Under the pieces are notes generated by a model. It was not told the origin of the DNA and ran no database searches. It worked only from the letters and a program-made list of their open reading frames with translations. The position numbers and the translations under genes were made by a program. A stretch of DNA of 64,000 nucleotides from Flaccisagitta enflata (lineage: Eukaryota > Chaetognatha > Sagittoidea > Aphragmophora): NCBI GenBank assembly GCA_965153355.1, contig OZ231126.1, forward strand, positions 38,688,001 to 38,752,000, in the 5' to 3' direction. Shown piece by piece: positions 33,738-62,050 of this stretch; positions within the stretch are counted from its first letter, which is position 1; the number at the start of each line of letters is the position of its first letter.

Positions 33738-33790
<53 letters not shown>
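33738..33790. repeat. (CT)n microsatellite
   Basis: CT run of about 52 bp upstream of the coiled-coil gene. Confidence 0.97.
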
Positions 33791-33791
<1 letters not shown>

Positions 33792-34021
33792 CAGCTTTTT
33801 TCTCTTTGTTAAGATTTGGAAGGGCAATAAATGACACAACTTTGAAGTCGATTGAGACCGATAAGGTGACACTTATCTTGAACAGCGTAACTAAGTTACG
33901 GATCATAAACGGGATCGCTCCAATTGCAGATAATATTACACATTGAAAAAAAAAACAACGAAATTACGAAAAAATGTACAAGGGATATTGGTAGGTACGT
34001 GTAATCGGCACACGTTTCGAA

Positions 34022-39512
<5,491 letters not shown>

Positions 39513-39613
39513 ATTACAATGATCATGAATTGAAATCTTTGTTTACATCTTTCTTTGCATTTTAATCGTTTAAGAAAAACACGCCAACACCAAACCAATC
39601 TACATTGTGCAAT

Positions 39614-39619
39614 TTTATT
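39614..39619 (-). promoter_or_regulatory. Possible poly(A) signal of MSH5 (AATAAA)
   Basis: TTTATT on the plus strand, about 330 bases past the MSH5 stop. If it is used, the 3' UTR includes the CA/TG repeat. Confidence 0.35.
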
Positions 39620-39820
39620 TAAGTCAGTTATTTGAATTAGGTATGGAATAGTTGATACGAGAATGAAACGTAGGTGAACAATGACACAAAGTTAATGAAT
39701 ACATTGCATCAGCACATTCAGCCGATCGGTGAAAACAAGGGACGTTGCCTGGGGTCACATTATCGTTGCGGACGGGTGGGCAGGGGCTTCCAACCCCCAG
39801 CCATACCCCCCTTCCAGCCC

Positions 39821-39823
<3 letters not shown>

Positions 39824-39912
<89 letters not shown>
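39824..39912. repeat. (CA)n microsatellite in the MSH5 3' flank
   Basis: CA run of about 88 bp, about 40 bp downstream of the MSH5 stop on the minus strand. It is probably in the 3' untranslated region. Confidence 0.97.
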
Positions 39913-39914
<2 letters not shown>

Positions 39915-39950
39915 CAGTAGATCATTGGGCGCGACGCATTCAACATTCAA

Positions 39951-52728
<12,778 letters not shown>

Positions 52729-53184
52729 CCATGAGTGTGAACGAGATCGTCTTAACAAATCATTTTACGAATAACCGTTCGTAATAAATAAACAAAAACC
52801 CAGTGTCAAGGGCAATGAGTAATGACTGATAATGAAAAGTAACCAAGATCAAACAAAACTTTGGAGATAGGACATGTTAGGCAGTTTTAACGAAATAATG
52901 AGGTGTTGTAATACATATGATTTTCAAAAATAAATCAAATAAGCTAAATCGGTATTGATTTAGTTCCGGGACACGCTCCAAAATCGAGATAATGAAGTAT
53001 GGGAAACTCCCAGCAGTACACAAGAGAAATTAATAAAAAACTACAAATCAGTGCCATATATGATCAACGAGCCCATGAATACGATGATCATTTGATTATC
53101 AATACTCAATAGAACGACTAGGAAAAAGGCTTTTCTTCAACTGGTATCAACTGGTAAAAGAGTCAAGGACATGCATTAGCCGCC
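52729..53184. other. Spacer between EPSTI1-like gene and MSH5
   Basis: About 450 bp of AT-rich sequence with no visible repeat. It should contain the 3' end of the EPSTI1-like transcript and the MSH5 promoter. I see no TATA box or clear poly(A) signal. Confidence 0.5.
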
Positions 53185-53937
53185 TCACAGTCCCATGGCT
53201 TGCAGTCTTTTAGCCCTGAGATCTGCCACATCGACTTTCTCCTTCTCCTGCGTCTTTTGTTCGTTTCTAACCGCCTGCTGCCTCGCCTCTTCCTTCTTCT
53301 TGGCCAACTGCTCTTCTTCCTTCTCTCTCGCTTCGGCGCGAATGGCGCGCGCTCTCTCGGCGGCGCGGGCCGCGTCGAAGACCGGATCTGTTTGCAGACG
53401 AAGAACGCCAGCCGAAGCGGGCGCCGGCCTGGAGGCGGATGAGGAGGCCGCTGAATCGTCGAAGAAATGACTGCGACTCTGACGGACAAAAACAAGACGC
53501 TCTTTTTCCAACTCGACTTTCTTCTCCTCATTCCTCTCGGCTTTTCTTCGCGCTTCCAACTTTTTGACTCTCCACTTTTCGTCCTCTTCCTCTTTGGCCT
53601 TCTCCCGCGCTTCCCTCGCTTTATTGGCGGATCGGATCTTGGCCGTGGACAACAGATGTTGCTGACGAAGACGCACTTCCATCAGAGAACACGCGCCTTC
53701 TTGGACGTCGCCGCCCAGACGACGCGGAGGCATCGAGATGCTGAGCTGTTGCTGCTGCGAACGAGCCTGTTTGTACTCCTCGTAGGCGCGGGCTTCCATC
53801 TCGGCGCCGTTTATAATCTGCTGTCTCTTGCGTTCGTTTGGACGCACCACCGTAAAGGGGAAGCTCGGAGCGGCTTGCCCCGGCTGCTGCTGCTGCTGCT
53901 GCTGCTGCGGAGTCGCAGACGGATCGTTGCTCGCCAT
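53185..53937 (-). CDS. EPSTI1-like protein (epithelial-stromal interaction 1 family)
   Basis: An intronless frame of 250 codons. The segment VVRPNERKRQQIINGAEMEA, then EYKQAR, PPRRLGG at about residues 72-78 and EVRLRQQ a little further on, matches the order in vertebrate EPSTI1 (APNxxRRNEIQxIAEQEL, then PRRLGG, then EVRxKQQ). The rest is Arg/Lys/Glu-rich coiled coil in two blocks (about 95-155 and 185-245), as in the family. A poly-Gln run (about residues 11-18) follows the start. Vertebrate EPSTI1 is interferon-induced and linked to stromal interaction, and its biochemical role is poorly defined, so no function is assigned here. The ATG at 53937 is the only sensible start. A MITE begins 18 bp upstream. 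The GC-rich codons differ from those of genes A and B. Confidence 0.75.
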   Translation of the reverse strand: MASNDPSATPQQQQQQQQPGQAAPSFPFTVVRPNERKRQQIINGAEMEARAYEEYKQARSQQQQLSISMPPRRLGGDVQEGACSLMEVRLRQQHLLSTAKIRSANKAREAREKAKEEEDEKWRVKKLEARRKAERNEEKKVELEKERLVFVRQSRSHFFDDSAASSSASRPAPASAGVLRLQTDPVFDAARAAERARAIRAEAREKEEEQLAKKKEEARQQAVRNEQKTQEKEKVDVADLRAKRLQAMGL

Positions 53938-53954
53938 CTTTTGGTTTCCATATA

Positions 53955-54382
53955 CACTTTTTATTTTTTATAAGAACCTAGTTTATAAGAACATCAAGGC
54001 TTCAAATTGCCCGAAAATTAAGAACATCTTAAGAACATATGAAGGCTTCAAATTCTAGAAGAAAATTTTTTGCTAACAATAAAACTTTTAAAATATTGAT
54101 AAAAAACTTGAAATTAGAAGATTTATAATAGAATTCTGTTATTTTTAACATAAATGCCATAAAAATATCCCTTGACTTTTTAATTTTGTATTAATTTTAA
54201 CAATTATTGATAAAAATACATTTATTTCTAATAATTAATAGTGAATTTAAAGGTTTACTATAATTTGTTTGTTGTCTAGAATTAAGAACGCTCTAAGAAC
54301 AGTAAAGGCTTAATTTTGCCTCAAAAATAAGAACATAAAGCCTTTGGAAAAAAAATGATGTTCTTATAAAAAATAAAAAGTG
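53955..54382. mobile_element. TAAGAAC MITE, copy 2, at the 5' end of the EPSTI1-like gene
   Basis: Starts CACTTTTTATTTTTTATAAG and ends CTTATAAAAAATAAAAAGTG, an almost perfect terminal inverted repeat of over 20 bp. TATA flanks both ends (51-54 and 83-86 of their hundreds). The interior has TTAAGAACA repeats. Confidence 0.85.
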
Positions 54383-54683
54383 TATATTTATACCAGACTA
54401 TGTTTCTTGACCGGCTTGGGGACAAAGCGAAGTTACCGAGGTTCAACGGTGGCCAATCTGTTTCACAGTAAGAGATCATAAATTATCAGGACTTTAAGAA
54501 TAAATTATTATGCTCGTATGCGTTTATAATTTCGTTTTTTTTCTTTTTGGTCCGTCTTTCTGTCCGTCCCTCTGTTTGTCAATTTGTATGCATGTCTTTT
54601 TCTCATCTGCTTTCCTCATTTTTTCTGTATACATGTCAATCATTCTGTGTCTGTCTCTCTGTGTCTGTCTGTCTGTCTGTCTG

Positions 54684-54768
<85 letters not shown>

Positions 54769-55316
54769 GCATGCCGAGAAAGAAGAGGAAAAAATGAAAT
54801 TTAAAATTTGAATGTTGGGCTCAAGGCAGGAGCTGAAAACTCCAAAAAGCAACTTTGTAACGGACGGACCAATTGCCGGACCGACGGACCAGCAATTCTA
54901 CATCATGCTCTAAAAGAAGGCCAGCGTTGCCTCTTTGAAGGACGGAAAAGTGGCTTGTAGAGTAGCGTGTCCGTGACTGAAATCAACGTATTATATTGAC
55001 GTTGTATGCTTTATCTTTTTTTACAGCTTTATCTTTATCTTTATCTTTATCTTTATCTTTATTTCTGCTCCTAATCTTTTTCGTTTCAACTTTTTCCTAT
55101 TTCTCGGAAACGACAAATGAGCAAGGTTCATTTTCGTGACGTCAAGAGGACGCTAGGAGTGCCTATCCATCGCTAGTGCGGGCCCTAGGACACTCGACAA
55201 AAGAACACTACAGATATTAATTGTGTCGCATGATTTAAAAGAAAAATGCAAACCAAAGCCAATGATGTGTGATACCCGTTGCTCTGCTATACAGGTTTGT
55301 GAATATTAGTTGGAGG
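54383..55316. other. Non-coding region with microsatellites
   Basis: Contains a (CT)n run (54684-54765), a (TTTATC)n hexamer run (about 55022-55065) and scattered GGAC-rich sequence that resembles the inside of the TT-flanked elements (about 54860-54990). No gene is seen. Confidence 0.6.
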
Positions 55317-55564
55317 CAGGGCAATGGTCTTTAAGGGGCGAGGTCCTGTAGAACAGAGAGGAAGGGGGGAGGGATGAGGGGGAGTCAATTAATGAGATGC
55401 AGAAGGGGGATAATTGAGAGTATATGATGTCCTAAGGCCGGAGCTGCTGATTGAGTCTCTGCACGATTTTGTTTTTCTTTCAGAATCCTCCGCCAGAGCG
55501 AATTAAATTCGAATAGCTTCGGGTCGTAATACATAAAACCCAGCCAACCCTTAGCCCTAAAGCA

Positions 55565-55642
55565 AACCTTGTCCCTAACCCTAACCCTAAAACTATCCCC
55601 AACCCTAACCCTAACCCTAACCCTAAACCCATCCCTAACCCT
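55565..55642. repeat. Interstitial telomere-type repeat (CCCTAA)n
   Basis: About a dozen CCCTAA units with a few variants (CCCCAA, CCCATC). TTAGGG is the animal telomere repeat. It is short and internal, so this is not a chromosome end. Confidence 0.85.
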
Positions 55643-55671
55643 AATTTAAAAAAACGCTTAAAAAGTCTTAA

Positions 55672-55826
55672 CAAGGCCGGATACACGGCCAATACCAGTC
55701 GCGGACGGGTGGGCAGGGGCGGAAATGCGTGTTTTCCCACTTTTCAACTCGAGCGTGACGGACCAACGGACCGACCGACGGACGGACGGACAAAGCCTCT
55801 TATAGAGTCGCTAGTCCGCGACTAAA
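55672..55826 (+). mobile_element. TT-flanked hairpin element, clear full copy
   Basis: CAAGGCCGGATACACGGCC and CAGTCGCGGACGGGTGGGC at left; (GGAC)n; AAAGCCTCTTATAGAGTCGC then TAGTCCGCGACT-AAA at right, flanked by AA. This is the best reference copy of the family in the window. Confidence 0.85.
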
Positions 55827-55996
55827 AACAAAAGATCGACAGATGCTTGTACAAGTGTACCCTAAGGCCTACCATCAGACTGATTCAAAGCCTGAGGAAA
55901 TTGGTTGGGCTTATTTAAGGCCTGACAGGGCTGGTTTGATGTTTGAAAGGTCTGATTTGGGTTCTGTGCTTGCTTATTAGAGGCCTGAAAGAACTA

Positions 55997-56626
55997 CACT
56001 TTTTTTTCAATAAGAACCTCGATTCTTGCCTCTAAGGGTATGGTTTTCTACATTGAAAGCTTGCAAGGCTTTCATCCTTTGTTAATTGGAGAATTCTGGC
56101 CTCCTTTTATAAGGGCAATGTTGTTTCAACTTTCATAAGTATCATTACCTTGGTAGAGAATGCCGGCGGTCCCAGTTGGTTGTACCTCGATTCTTGCCTC
56201 TAAGGGTATGGTTTTCTAATCAATATTGCTAGTGTCAGTACTTCCATCAGTACATTAGTAATATTTGATTGTACCTTTGGTAAGATATTTTGTGTATACT
56301 AAATGGTATAGGCCTGTCCAACCCTATACTAATGAGGTATGCAGTCAAGCTGATTGTTTTGTCGGGTAAGCTTTTTGTTTGTCAGTAGTAAAGGATAGTT
56401 GTGAGCAATCCGGAGTAAACACCATTGAAAGCTTGCAAGGCTTTCATCCTTTGTTAATTGGAGAATTCTGGCCTCCTTTTATAAGGGCAATGTTGTTTCA
56501 ACTTTCATAAGAACATCAAGGCTCCAAAATGCCCTAAAATTAAGAACGTTGTAGTTTTTTATTAGTAGGTATTTTTATCTCTTTTGAAGGCTTTGAAAAA
56601 AATGATGTTCTTACAAGAAAAAAAGT
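55997..56626. mobile_element. TAAGAAC MITE, copy 3, with internal duplication
   Basis: Starts CACTTTTTTTT-CAATAAGAAC after TA and ends ATGATGTTCTTACAAG-AAAAAAAGTA. Inside, block A (CTCGATTCTTGCCTCTAAGG, 56019 and 56188) and block B (TTGAAAGCTTGCAAGGCTTT, 56053 and 56425) are each present twice. In the second set a 204-bp segment separates them. Confidence 0.65.
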
Positions 56627-57158
56627 ATGATCCGAGGCCTGCGAAAACACATTTCTGGCTTGATTTGAGAAAAACGATGGACTAACAAATTTGAAAAAAA
56701 CTGTAGCTATGTTCTACAGGACTTCGTCCCTTTGAGGCCGCTGCCAAACGTCAAAAAGAAAAATATTGTCTCAAAGCTGCCAGGGAATACTGGAACATTC
56801 AAATCACTTGTGTACATATCAATAACTTGCTGAAGGAAACAGAAGAGGATAACGAGCGGCGAAATCTGGCACGTATATAGAGCAATACTGTCAACAAGAT
56901 GACGATGAAGGACTTATCACTTCCTCAGCCGAGAACGGAGTCTTTGGATCATCGATCATATGTGACCATCCCTGTCTCATAGTAAAGAAACAATCATAAG
57001 AAAATATTACCATTGTAGACACTGAGTGAAAGAGTAAATGAGTATAGATAAAGGATTCACAATCTAGGAGTAGCCAGTTCACGCATCAAATTAACCGAAT
57101 CAAATTAACCATAGCGTCAATAGATCTTGCCGTTTTTTATAACCATTTTTTTATTATC

Positions 57159-57302
57159 ATGACAACGAACGTCAACGGAAGCGTACGAGATGGAGGAAAT
57201 GGCGTGGAGACGATCGAACTAAAGCAGACGCCCGGCTCCACTTTGGGAATATCCATCAAAGGCGGCGTCGATCATCCGTTTCTGATGTCGAAGGATAATA
57301 AG
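57159..57302 (+). CDS. PDZ gene exon 1
   Basis: Start codon preceded by TTTATTATC, 48 codons, GISIKGG loop. It ends AATAAG before GTTTGA, directly at a (GA)n tract. Confidence 0.65.
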
Positions 57303-57303
57303 G

Positions 57304-57305
<2 letters not shown>

Positions 57306-57376
<71 letters not shown>

Positions 57377-57412
57377 AAGAAAGAAAGAAAGATAGAAAGA
57401 GAAAGAGAAAGA
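57306..57412. repeat. (GA)n and GAAA microsatellite in the PDZ gene intron
   Basis: GA run that begins within the splice-donor region. Confidence 0.97.
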
Positions 57413-57455
57413 GACAGGCAGGCAGACAAAGAGATAGAGAAACAATTCTAAGGTT

Positions 57456-58021
57456 TAATAGTCGCAAAAGCGTTAGAAGGTCAACGGTACCAGTGCCCTG
57501 CCAAAGTAAGTTGTGGTTGAAGTTGAGGGGGTAGCAGGGCAGCGGCCCCTAAGGGGTCGATGACCTATGCTTTCACACATATGGGGGATTTTCTCCTCCT
57601 CCGCTCCCCTCAAATCCCAGTCTCGAGGCCCATATTCCAGTCTCAAGGCCCAAATCCCAGTCTTGAGGCCAAAATCACAGCCTCAAGGCCCAAATCCTAG
57701 CTTCAAGGCCCAAATCCTAGCCTGGAGGCTTAGATTTGGGCCTCAAGGCTGGGATCTGGGCAACTTGGCTGAGATTTTGAACTGGAGCATGAGATTTGGG
57801 CTTTAAGACCATAGTATTGGCCTCCAGGCTAGGATTTGGGCCTTGAGGCCAGGATTTGGGCCTTGAGGCTGGGATTTGGGCCTCAAGACTGGGATTTGGG
57901 CCTCTAGACTGGAATTTGGGCCTCGAGGCTGGGATTTGAGGGGGGGGGTGACGTAGGAGGAGAAAATCCCCCACATGTGTGAAAGCATAGGTTATCAACC
58001 CCTTCGGGGCCGCTGCCCAAA
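57456..58021 (-). mobile_element. GGGCAGC-family element in the PDZ gene intron
   Basis: Starts TTAATAGTCGCAAAAGCGTT and ends CTTCGGGGCCGCTGCCCAAA. Inverted GACCTATGCTTTCACACATA / ATGTGTGAAAGCATAGG blocks frame an AGGCCCAAATCCCAGTCTTG minisatellite whose two halves point in opposite directions. Confidence 0.75.
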
Positions 58022-58106
58022 AAGGATCATGGACATCAGTAATGGAAAGAAGGCAGAGGAAGTGGCAGTGGTTTCATATCTTTAATTCTTGATTTTTTTT
58101 CCAAAG

Positions 58107-58295
58107 TCTTTGGACCCGGGTATCTTCGTGATTCACGTGTACGCGGGCGGCGCTGCGGCCATCGACGGTCGCCTTCGTCTCGGCGACCGGATCCTTCAAG
58201 TCAATGGCGTGAGCGTGGAGTCAGCGGTGGAGTGAAACGAGACGGAATTCTTAGACTTACCGTCAAACACAACGAAGCTTTACTGAAAAGATAGA
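58107..58295 (+). pseudogene. PDZ gene exon 2, frameshifted
   Basis: Good acceptor and donor, but no single frame is open across it. The first 42 codons and the last 20 or so codons are each clearly PDZ. Confidence 0.6.
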
Positions 58296-58323
58296 GTGAG
58301 TAGGAAACAAAATAAGTCTCAGA

Positions 58324-58363
<40 letters not shown>

Positions 58364-58717
58364 AGCTAGAAGGAGGTGGAGAAAAAGAGAGGGGACGAGA
58401 AAGAGAGACAGTGCGGGCCAGATACTGTGCGCCCAATCGTACATGGACGCTTCATGCTTCATGGTATAATTTCCCTCCTCTCGTTTCTCTCAGGTGCCCA
58501 CAAGACTTCGTTCGCTTTTTCGGAGGCTGACCGAAACCATACGACACCGTCAGTCGCTGCCGGTCTCGCCCCTACGCGAGCGCCTCTCAACAGCGTCCAG
58601 ATTCTTACAGGACATTTTCTGAATTAAGAGGATCTTTCTTGCGTCTGTTCAATTTGACATCTTTCAAAATTCCTGCATCAACGCAATTTTTACCGATTTC
58701 TACATGATTGTATCCAG

Positions 58718-58858
58718 TCAGCAACAAGCGAAAGGAAGTTGCAAAGGACGAAGATGAGGACGAGGTGGAAGCGAAGGATTCGAGAAAGTCTCAGTCTTGC
58801 AAAAGGCGCTTACTATGGTGCCACGCCTGCCATGGGCATTGGGAATGAGGCGCTCTGA
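58718..58858 (+). CDS. Candidate terminal exon of the PDZ gene
   Basis: Follows GTATCCAG. Two frames are possible: one ends GIGNEAL-TGA, and the other is charged (KEVAKDEDEDEVEAKDSRKS) and stops a few codons earlier. An AATAAA signal follows within 50 bp. Which frame is used cannot be settled because of the damage upstream. Confidence 0.3.
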   Translation, partial: SATSERKLQRTKMRTRWKRRIRESLSLAKGAYYGATPAMGIGNEAL

Positions 58859-58901
58859 TCTGAGTGTGTATGACAATCTCGCCAAAACTGTGTTATCGAG
58901 T

Positions 58902-58907
58902 AATAAA
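58902..58907 (+). promoter_or_regulatory. Poly(A) signal, PDZ gene (AATAAA)
   Basis: AATAAA about 45 bases past the TGA of the candidate terminal exon. Confidence 0.45.
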
Positions 58908-58909
58908 CG

Positions 58910-59464
58910 CGCAAGTTTTCCTTTGCAATTTGTATTTGATGCAAATTAATGTTCACAAAAAAAGGGCGACTGTTGCGATTACATTGATCAGTTATCTCTG
59001 ACTAGAATTAGTTAAGTTCACATACGTAATTACGTATAAACATTAAATCCGGGCTAGCTTCTCCGACATTGATTGGATATTTGAATGGACACGGGGATAA
59101 AAGATTGATCAAAAGAATCTTATTTCTATCTTAAGCGCAAATCTTCACGGGATGGACAGTGAAAAAGGTTCAAATTACGACGCAGAATATGTACAAAAGG
59201 ATTGCGGAATGATAAATAATTTCGGGTGATGCGTGCACGCGAGGTGCGCAGAGAATTTCTGTCGTGAAACAACCAAACGTTCAAATCAAAGCCAAAACTG
59301 TCGCCATTGTTCAGCGGTGATTGTCTGCGAATCATTTTTTTTTTATTTCTTAGTACGGTCGCAGTTTGTTGATGATGTTTCAGATGCAGAGTTCTTGCGC
59401 CAATTTATTAGTGGATAGGAAGGAAGGGCAGTAGGTTATGTGAGTTCATAAATACGCAGTAGTT

Positions 59465-59511
<47 letters not shown>

Positions 59512-59535
59512 ATGTCATGAAACATAGGGGGCATA
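58910..59535. other. Non-coding, unassigned
   Basis: No supported gene. A (GA)n run lies at 59467-59503. Confidence 0.5.
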
Positions 59536-59539
59536 GCAG

Positions 59540-60005
59540 TGTTCCTAACTCCCCTGTCTAATGGTCGGCTCGTTAAGAAACAACGAACAATTAACATCTG
59601 TACACTTATTATTGTCAAAAGATCAAACAACTGTCAAATCTGAGCAGACATATTTAGCCATATGCAAATTTTTCCATCAGTTAGATCTTGAAAAAATCTT
59701 CATTTTTCTCATGAATTTCACCTCAATTGCATTCTACAAAATCAAGTAAGATCAAAAACAGTAAAAACATTCCCTACGCAAATCATGGCAAAATTACCAG
59801 AAAAACCTTATCAACTTCAGTTGTTCACCAAATCTACATAAAGATAGATAATCAGATGCGAATTTCACGGCTAAACAGCTTTTGAAAAGTTCTTTAATTT
59901 GCCCACCGATTTCAATTGATTTTGTGCAAGTGAATGCTTTCAAAATTCAAACCAAAGTTATGGAAAAATTTTTACCTGGATATAGTTTGTTAGTTGTCAA
60001 GATGT
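59540..60005. repeat. Dispersed repeat R1, copy 2 (inverted)
   Basis: Reverse-oriented relative of 14395-14865, with the same order of matching blocks. It is diverged, so an old interspersed repeat. Confidence 0.65.
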
Positions 60006-60342
60006 GATAAAGTTTAAAACAAGCATCCCAATTGGTACAAAGTACAAAAAACAATGTGGAATACATTGAGAAATACTCATCAAATATATAACATCAAGGA
60101 GTTGCATCGTTCCTAACCAGTAGTAGCGAGGTATGCATATTTGTAATACTACCTTGACAATAATTAGTGTACAGGTGTTAGTACATGTATAAATCGGTGC
60201 AAATGTAAATCAAGACGATGTCATGATCCTTTTAAATACTACACACGTTATTTTTCAATTTGCGCGTTGACGAGATGGGAGACGGTATAAATAATGCCAG
60301 TAAAAGAAAAGATAATGATTTAATTCAAAGCGTTAGGGTTGT

Positions 60343-60344
60343 TT

Positions 60345-60404
<60 letters not shown>

Positions 60405-60427
60405 TTGTTGTTGTTGTTGTTGTTGTT
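60343..60427. repeat. (TTG)n microsatellite
   Basis: GTT run of about 85 bp left of the terminal exon at 60479-60789. Confidence 0.97.
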
Positions 60428-60478
60428 CAAGTTTATGCATCAAAAGTATGGAAAAGAAGCGGAATCTCGAGTTTTTTT

Positions 60479-60789
60479 TTATGTTGCGGAGTTGTTTTGG
60501 AGAAACGAGTTGTGTTGCGAATCATCTTCGGAGACATGGTCTCCTTGCGTCGGGTTCAGACGTTCCATCTGAAGAGTTTCGCCTCCCTTTTGTTGGGCGG
60601 CGGCGTTTTTGCCCCTGGACAAGCTTTCGCCCTTGGGCAGGCTCTCGCCCCTTTTGAGGCTCTCCCCTTTGGCGTGGGCGGAAGCGGCGGCGGCGGCGCC
60701 ACCAGCGACATTGCCGGCGCCGTCTGCCGGGCGTTTGAAGTAGTCGTAACGAGTCAAGATCGTGTCTCGCGTGATCAAGCTCGTCCCAC
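60479..60789 (-). CDS. Terminal exon of an unrecognised minus-strand gene
   Basis: Acceptor CCACGTCATGCAG, then 102 codons (phase: first two bases complete a codon) to a TAA. The translation begins GTSLITRDTILTRYDYFKRP and continues through Gly/Ala-rich linkers and three GES-L repeats (KGESLKRGESLPKGESLSRG) to a polar tail. The GC-rich coding composition stands out from the flanks. The upstream exon is not found: the intron begins with sequence that runs into (CAA)n. The family is unknown, and the polar tail suggests a disordered C-terminus. Confidence 0.5.
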
Positions 60790-60947
60790 CTGCATGACGT
60801 GGTTGGCACGCAAGGTGGGGAGAAAAACAACAACGACCACGACAATAACAACCAAGGATACGGCAACAACATATACGATAACAATAACGATTACAACACA
60901 TGACAGCAACCACAGTGATAACAACAAAATCAACAACATAAACATCG

Positions 60948-60952
<5 letters not shown>

Positions 60953-61022
<70 letters not shown>

Positions 61023-61082
61023 AAACAACAACAAAAACAACAACAAAAACAACCACAACAACCACAACAACAAAAACAACAA
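60953..61082. repeat. (CAA)n microsatellite
   Basis: CAA run of about 130 bp, the reverse complement of the TTG run at 60343. Together they flank the terminal exon as an inverted pair. Confidence 0.97.
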
Positions 61083-61089
61083 AATAAAA

Positions 61090-61778
61090 AACAATAGCAA
61101 CAACAACAGAACAACATTTGTTCGATGGACGTTTTGAAATGGGTGGAAAAAAGGAGAATAAGCGACATTAGCACAATCCGATTAAAGTGTATGGATTAAA
61201 ACGCAGGGAAAAAGACATGAAAACGTGAATACTTTCAAAAAAAAGATAACGAGGAAATGGTTGGCGAGGAACGACCGATATTTTGAGGCTGAGGAAGCGC
61301 TGTTTTGAGAACATGGGGGACAGTGAGGACACACCGAAGGAAATTTACAATGATGATCGTTCATAAGACGCGTGCTTCGCGAATCTATTTGCCACTTGTC
61401 AGTCTGTCCGCCGTCCCTTCCGTCCGTTTGTCGCGCCGGCCTTGTTCAAATATAGATGTCGATTCATTGATGGTGCGATAGGTCTTCTGCGATCTGTCTT
61501 TTGATCTATCTATACCGAATATGTCACCAGGAAACCGCGTTATTATGTAAATGGAATATAGCTTTTGAGAAAGCCACCATCACCGTCATCTTACATAATA
61601 GGTATAGGGTGGATTAAGCGATTGATGAGACCCTGAAACACCGCTCGCGCTTCTCTTCACCAATTGGCCAATCAGTCACTGAGTCTTCTTGGCCTAGTCA
61701 CATGCAGAGTAGAGAGAACTTAGAAGATATTAGGAAGAAAAGGATTTTTCGTGCAAGCAGCTTTACAGGGAGAGGTAG
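61090..61778. other. Non-coding region with a short TT-flanked element
   Basis: The element at about 61362-61444 has the hairpin ACGCG-TGCTT-CGCGA at left and TCGCGCCGGCCTTG-TT at right. Nothing else is recognised. Confidence 0.5.
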
Positions 61779-62050
61779 AAAAAAACGAACCATTTTGACG
61801 GCATTAATAGCTCTTTCATTTTGGATGCACGGGATCCTCAGGGACTTCTGGATCTTTGGGAGGCAGTTAGGAAAGTAAATGGAATGAAATACTTTGATAC
61901 AAACGAGCTAATGTTATTCCAAACCGCTCTTCACAGTTGTGCAATTCAAGGGTAAATTGCAACATTTGAAACACTTCCAGCCCTGCCAAGGCTTAATAAA
62001 TCAGTTCTAGCTTTTGTTTCTGAAATTTTTACAAGCGACACATCACCATG

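Larger units (their letters stand above)
55317..56750 (+). mobile_element. Degenerate GGGCAGC-family element with nested insertions
   Basis: GGCAGGGCAATGGTCTTTAA...GTCCTGTAGAACAGAG at left and GTTCTACAGGACTTCGTCCC...GAGGCCGCTGCC at right are inverted family ends. Between them lie telomere-like repeats, a TT-flanked element and a TAAGAAC MITE, plus GAGGCCTGA-type repeats. Confidence 0.5.
57159..58858 (+). pseudogene. PDZ-domain gene with a disrupted PDZ exon
   Basis: Exon 1 (57159-57302; ATG, 48 codons) gives the first PDZ strands, with a TLGISIKGG carboxylate-binding loop. It ends at a GTTTGA donor. Exon 2 starts at 58107 after TTTTCCAAAG and gives [20 protein letters not shown], then [20 protein letters not shown], a very typical PDZ core. 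After VE the frame stops (TGA, 58233-58235). A different frame then gives KRDGILRLTVKHNEALLKR, the expected end of the domain, followed by TAG and a perfect GTGAGT donor (58296). So one frameshift lies within the alpha-B helix and a second event would be needed near the donor. Candidate later exons start at 58494 and 58718, and AATAAA lies at 58902. The family cannot be told from one PDZ. It may be a decaying gene, or the indels may be assembly errors. Confidence 0.6.

Noticed and set aside
55565-55642. Chromosome end
   Set aside because: The telomere-type tract is short, degenerate and flanked on both sides by ordinary repeat-rich DNA and genes.
60522-60884. Arg-rich 120-codon minus-strand frame overlapping the terminal exon
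   Set aside because: It is the wrong frame of the exon at 60479-60789. The other frame follows a good acceptor and has a more natural composition.
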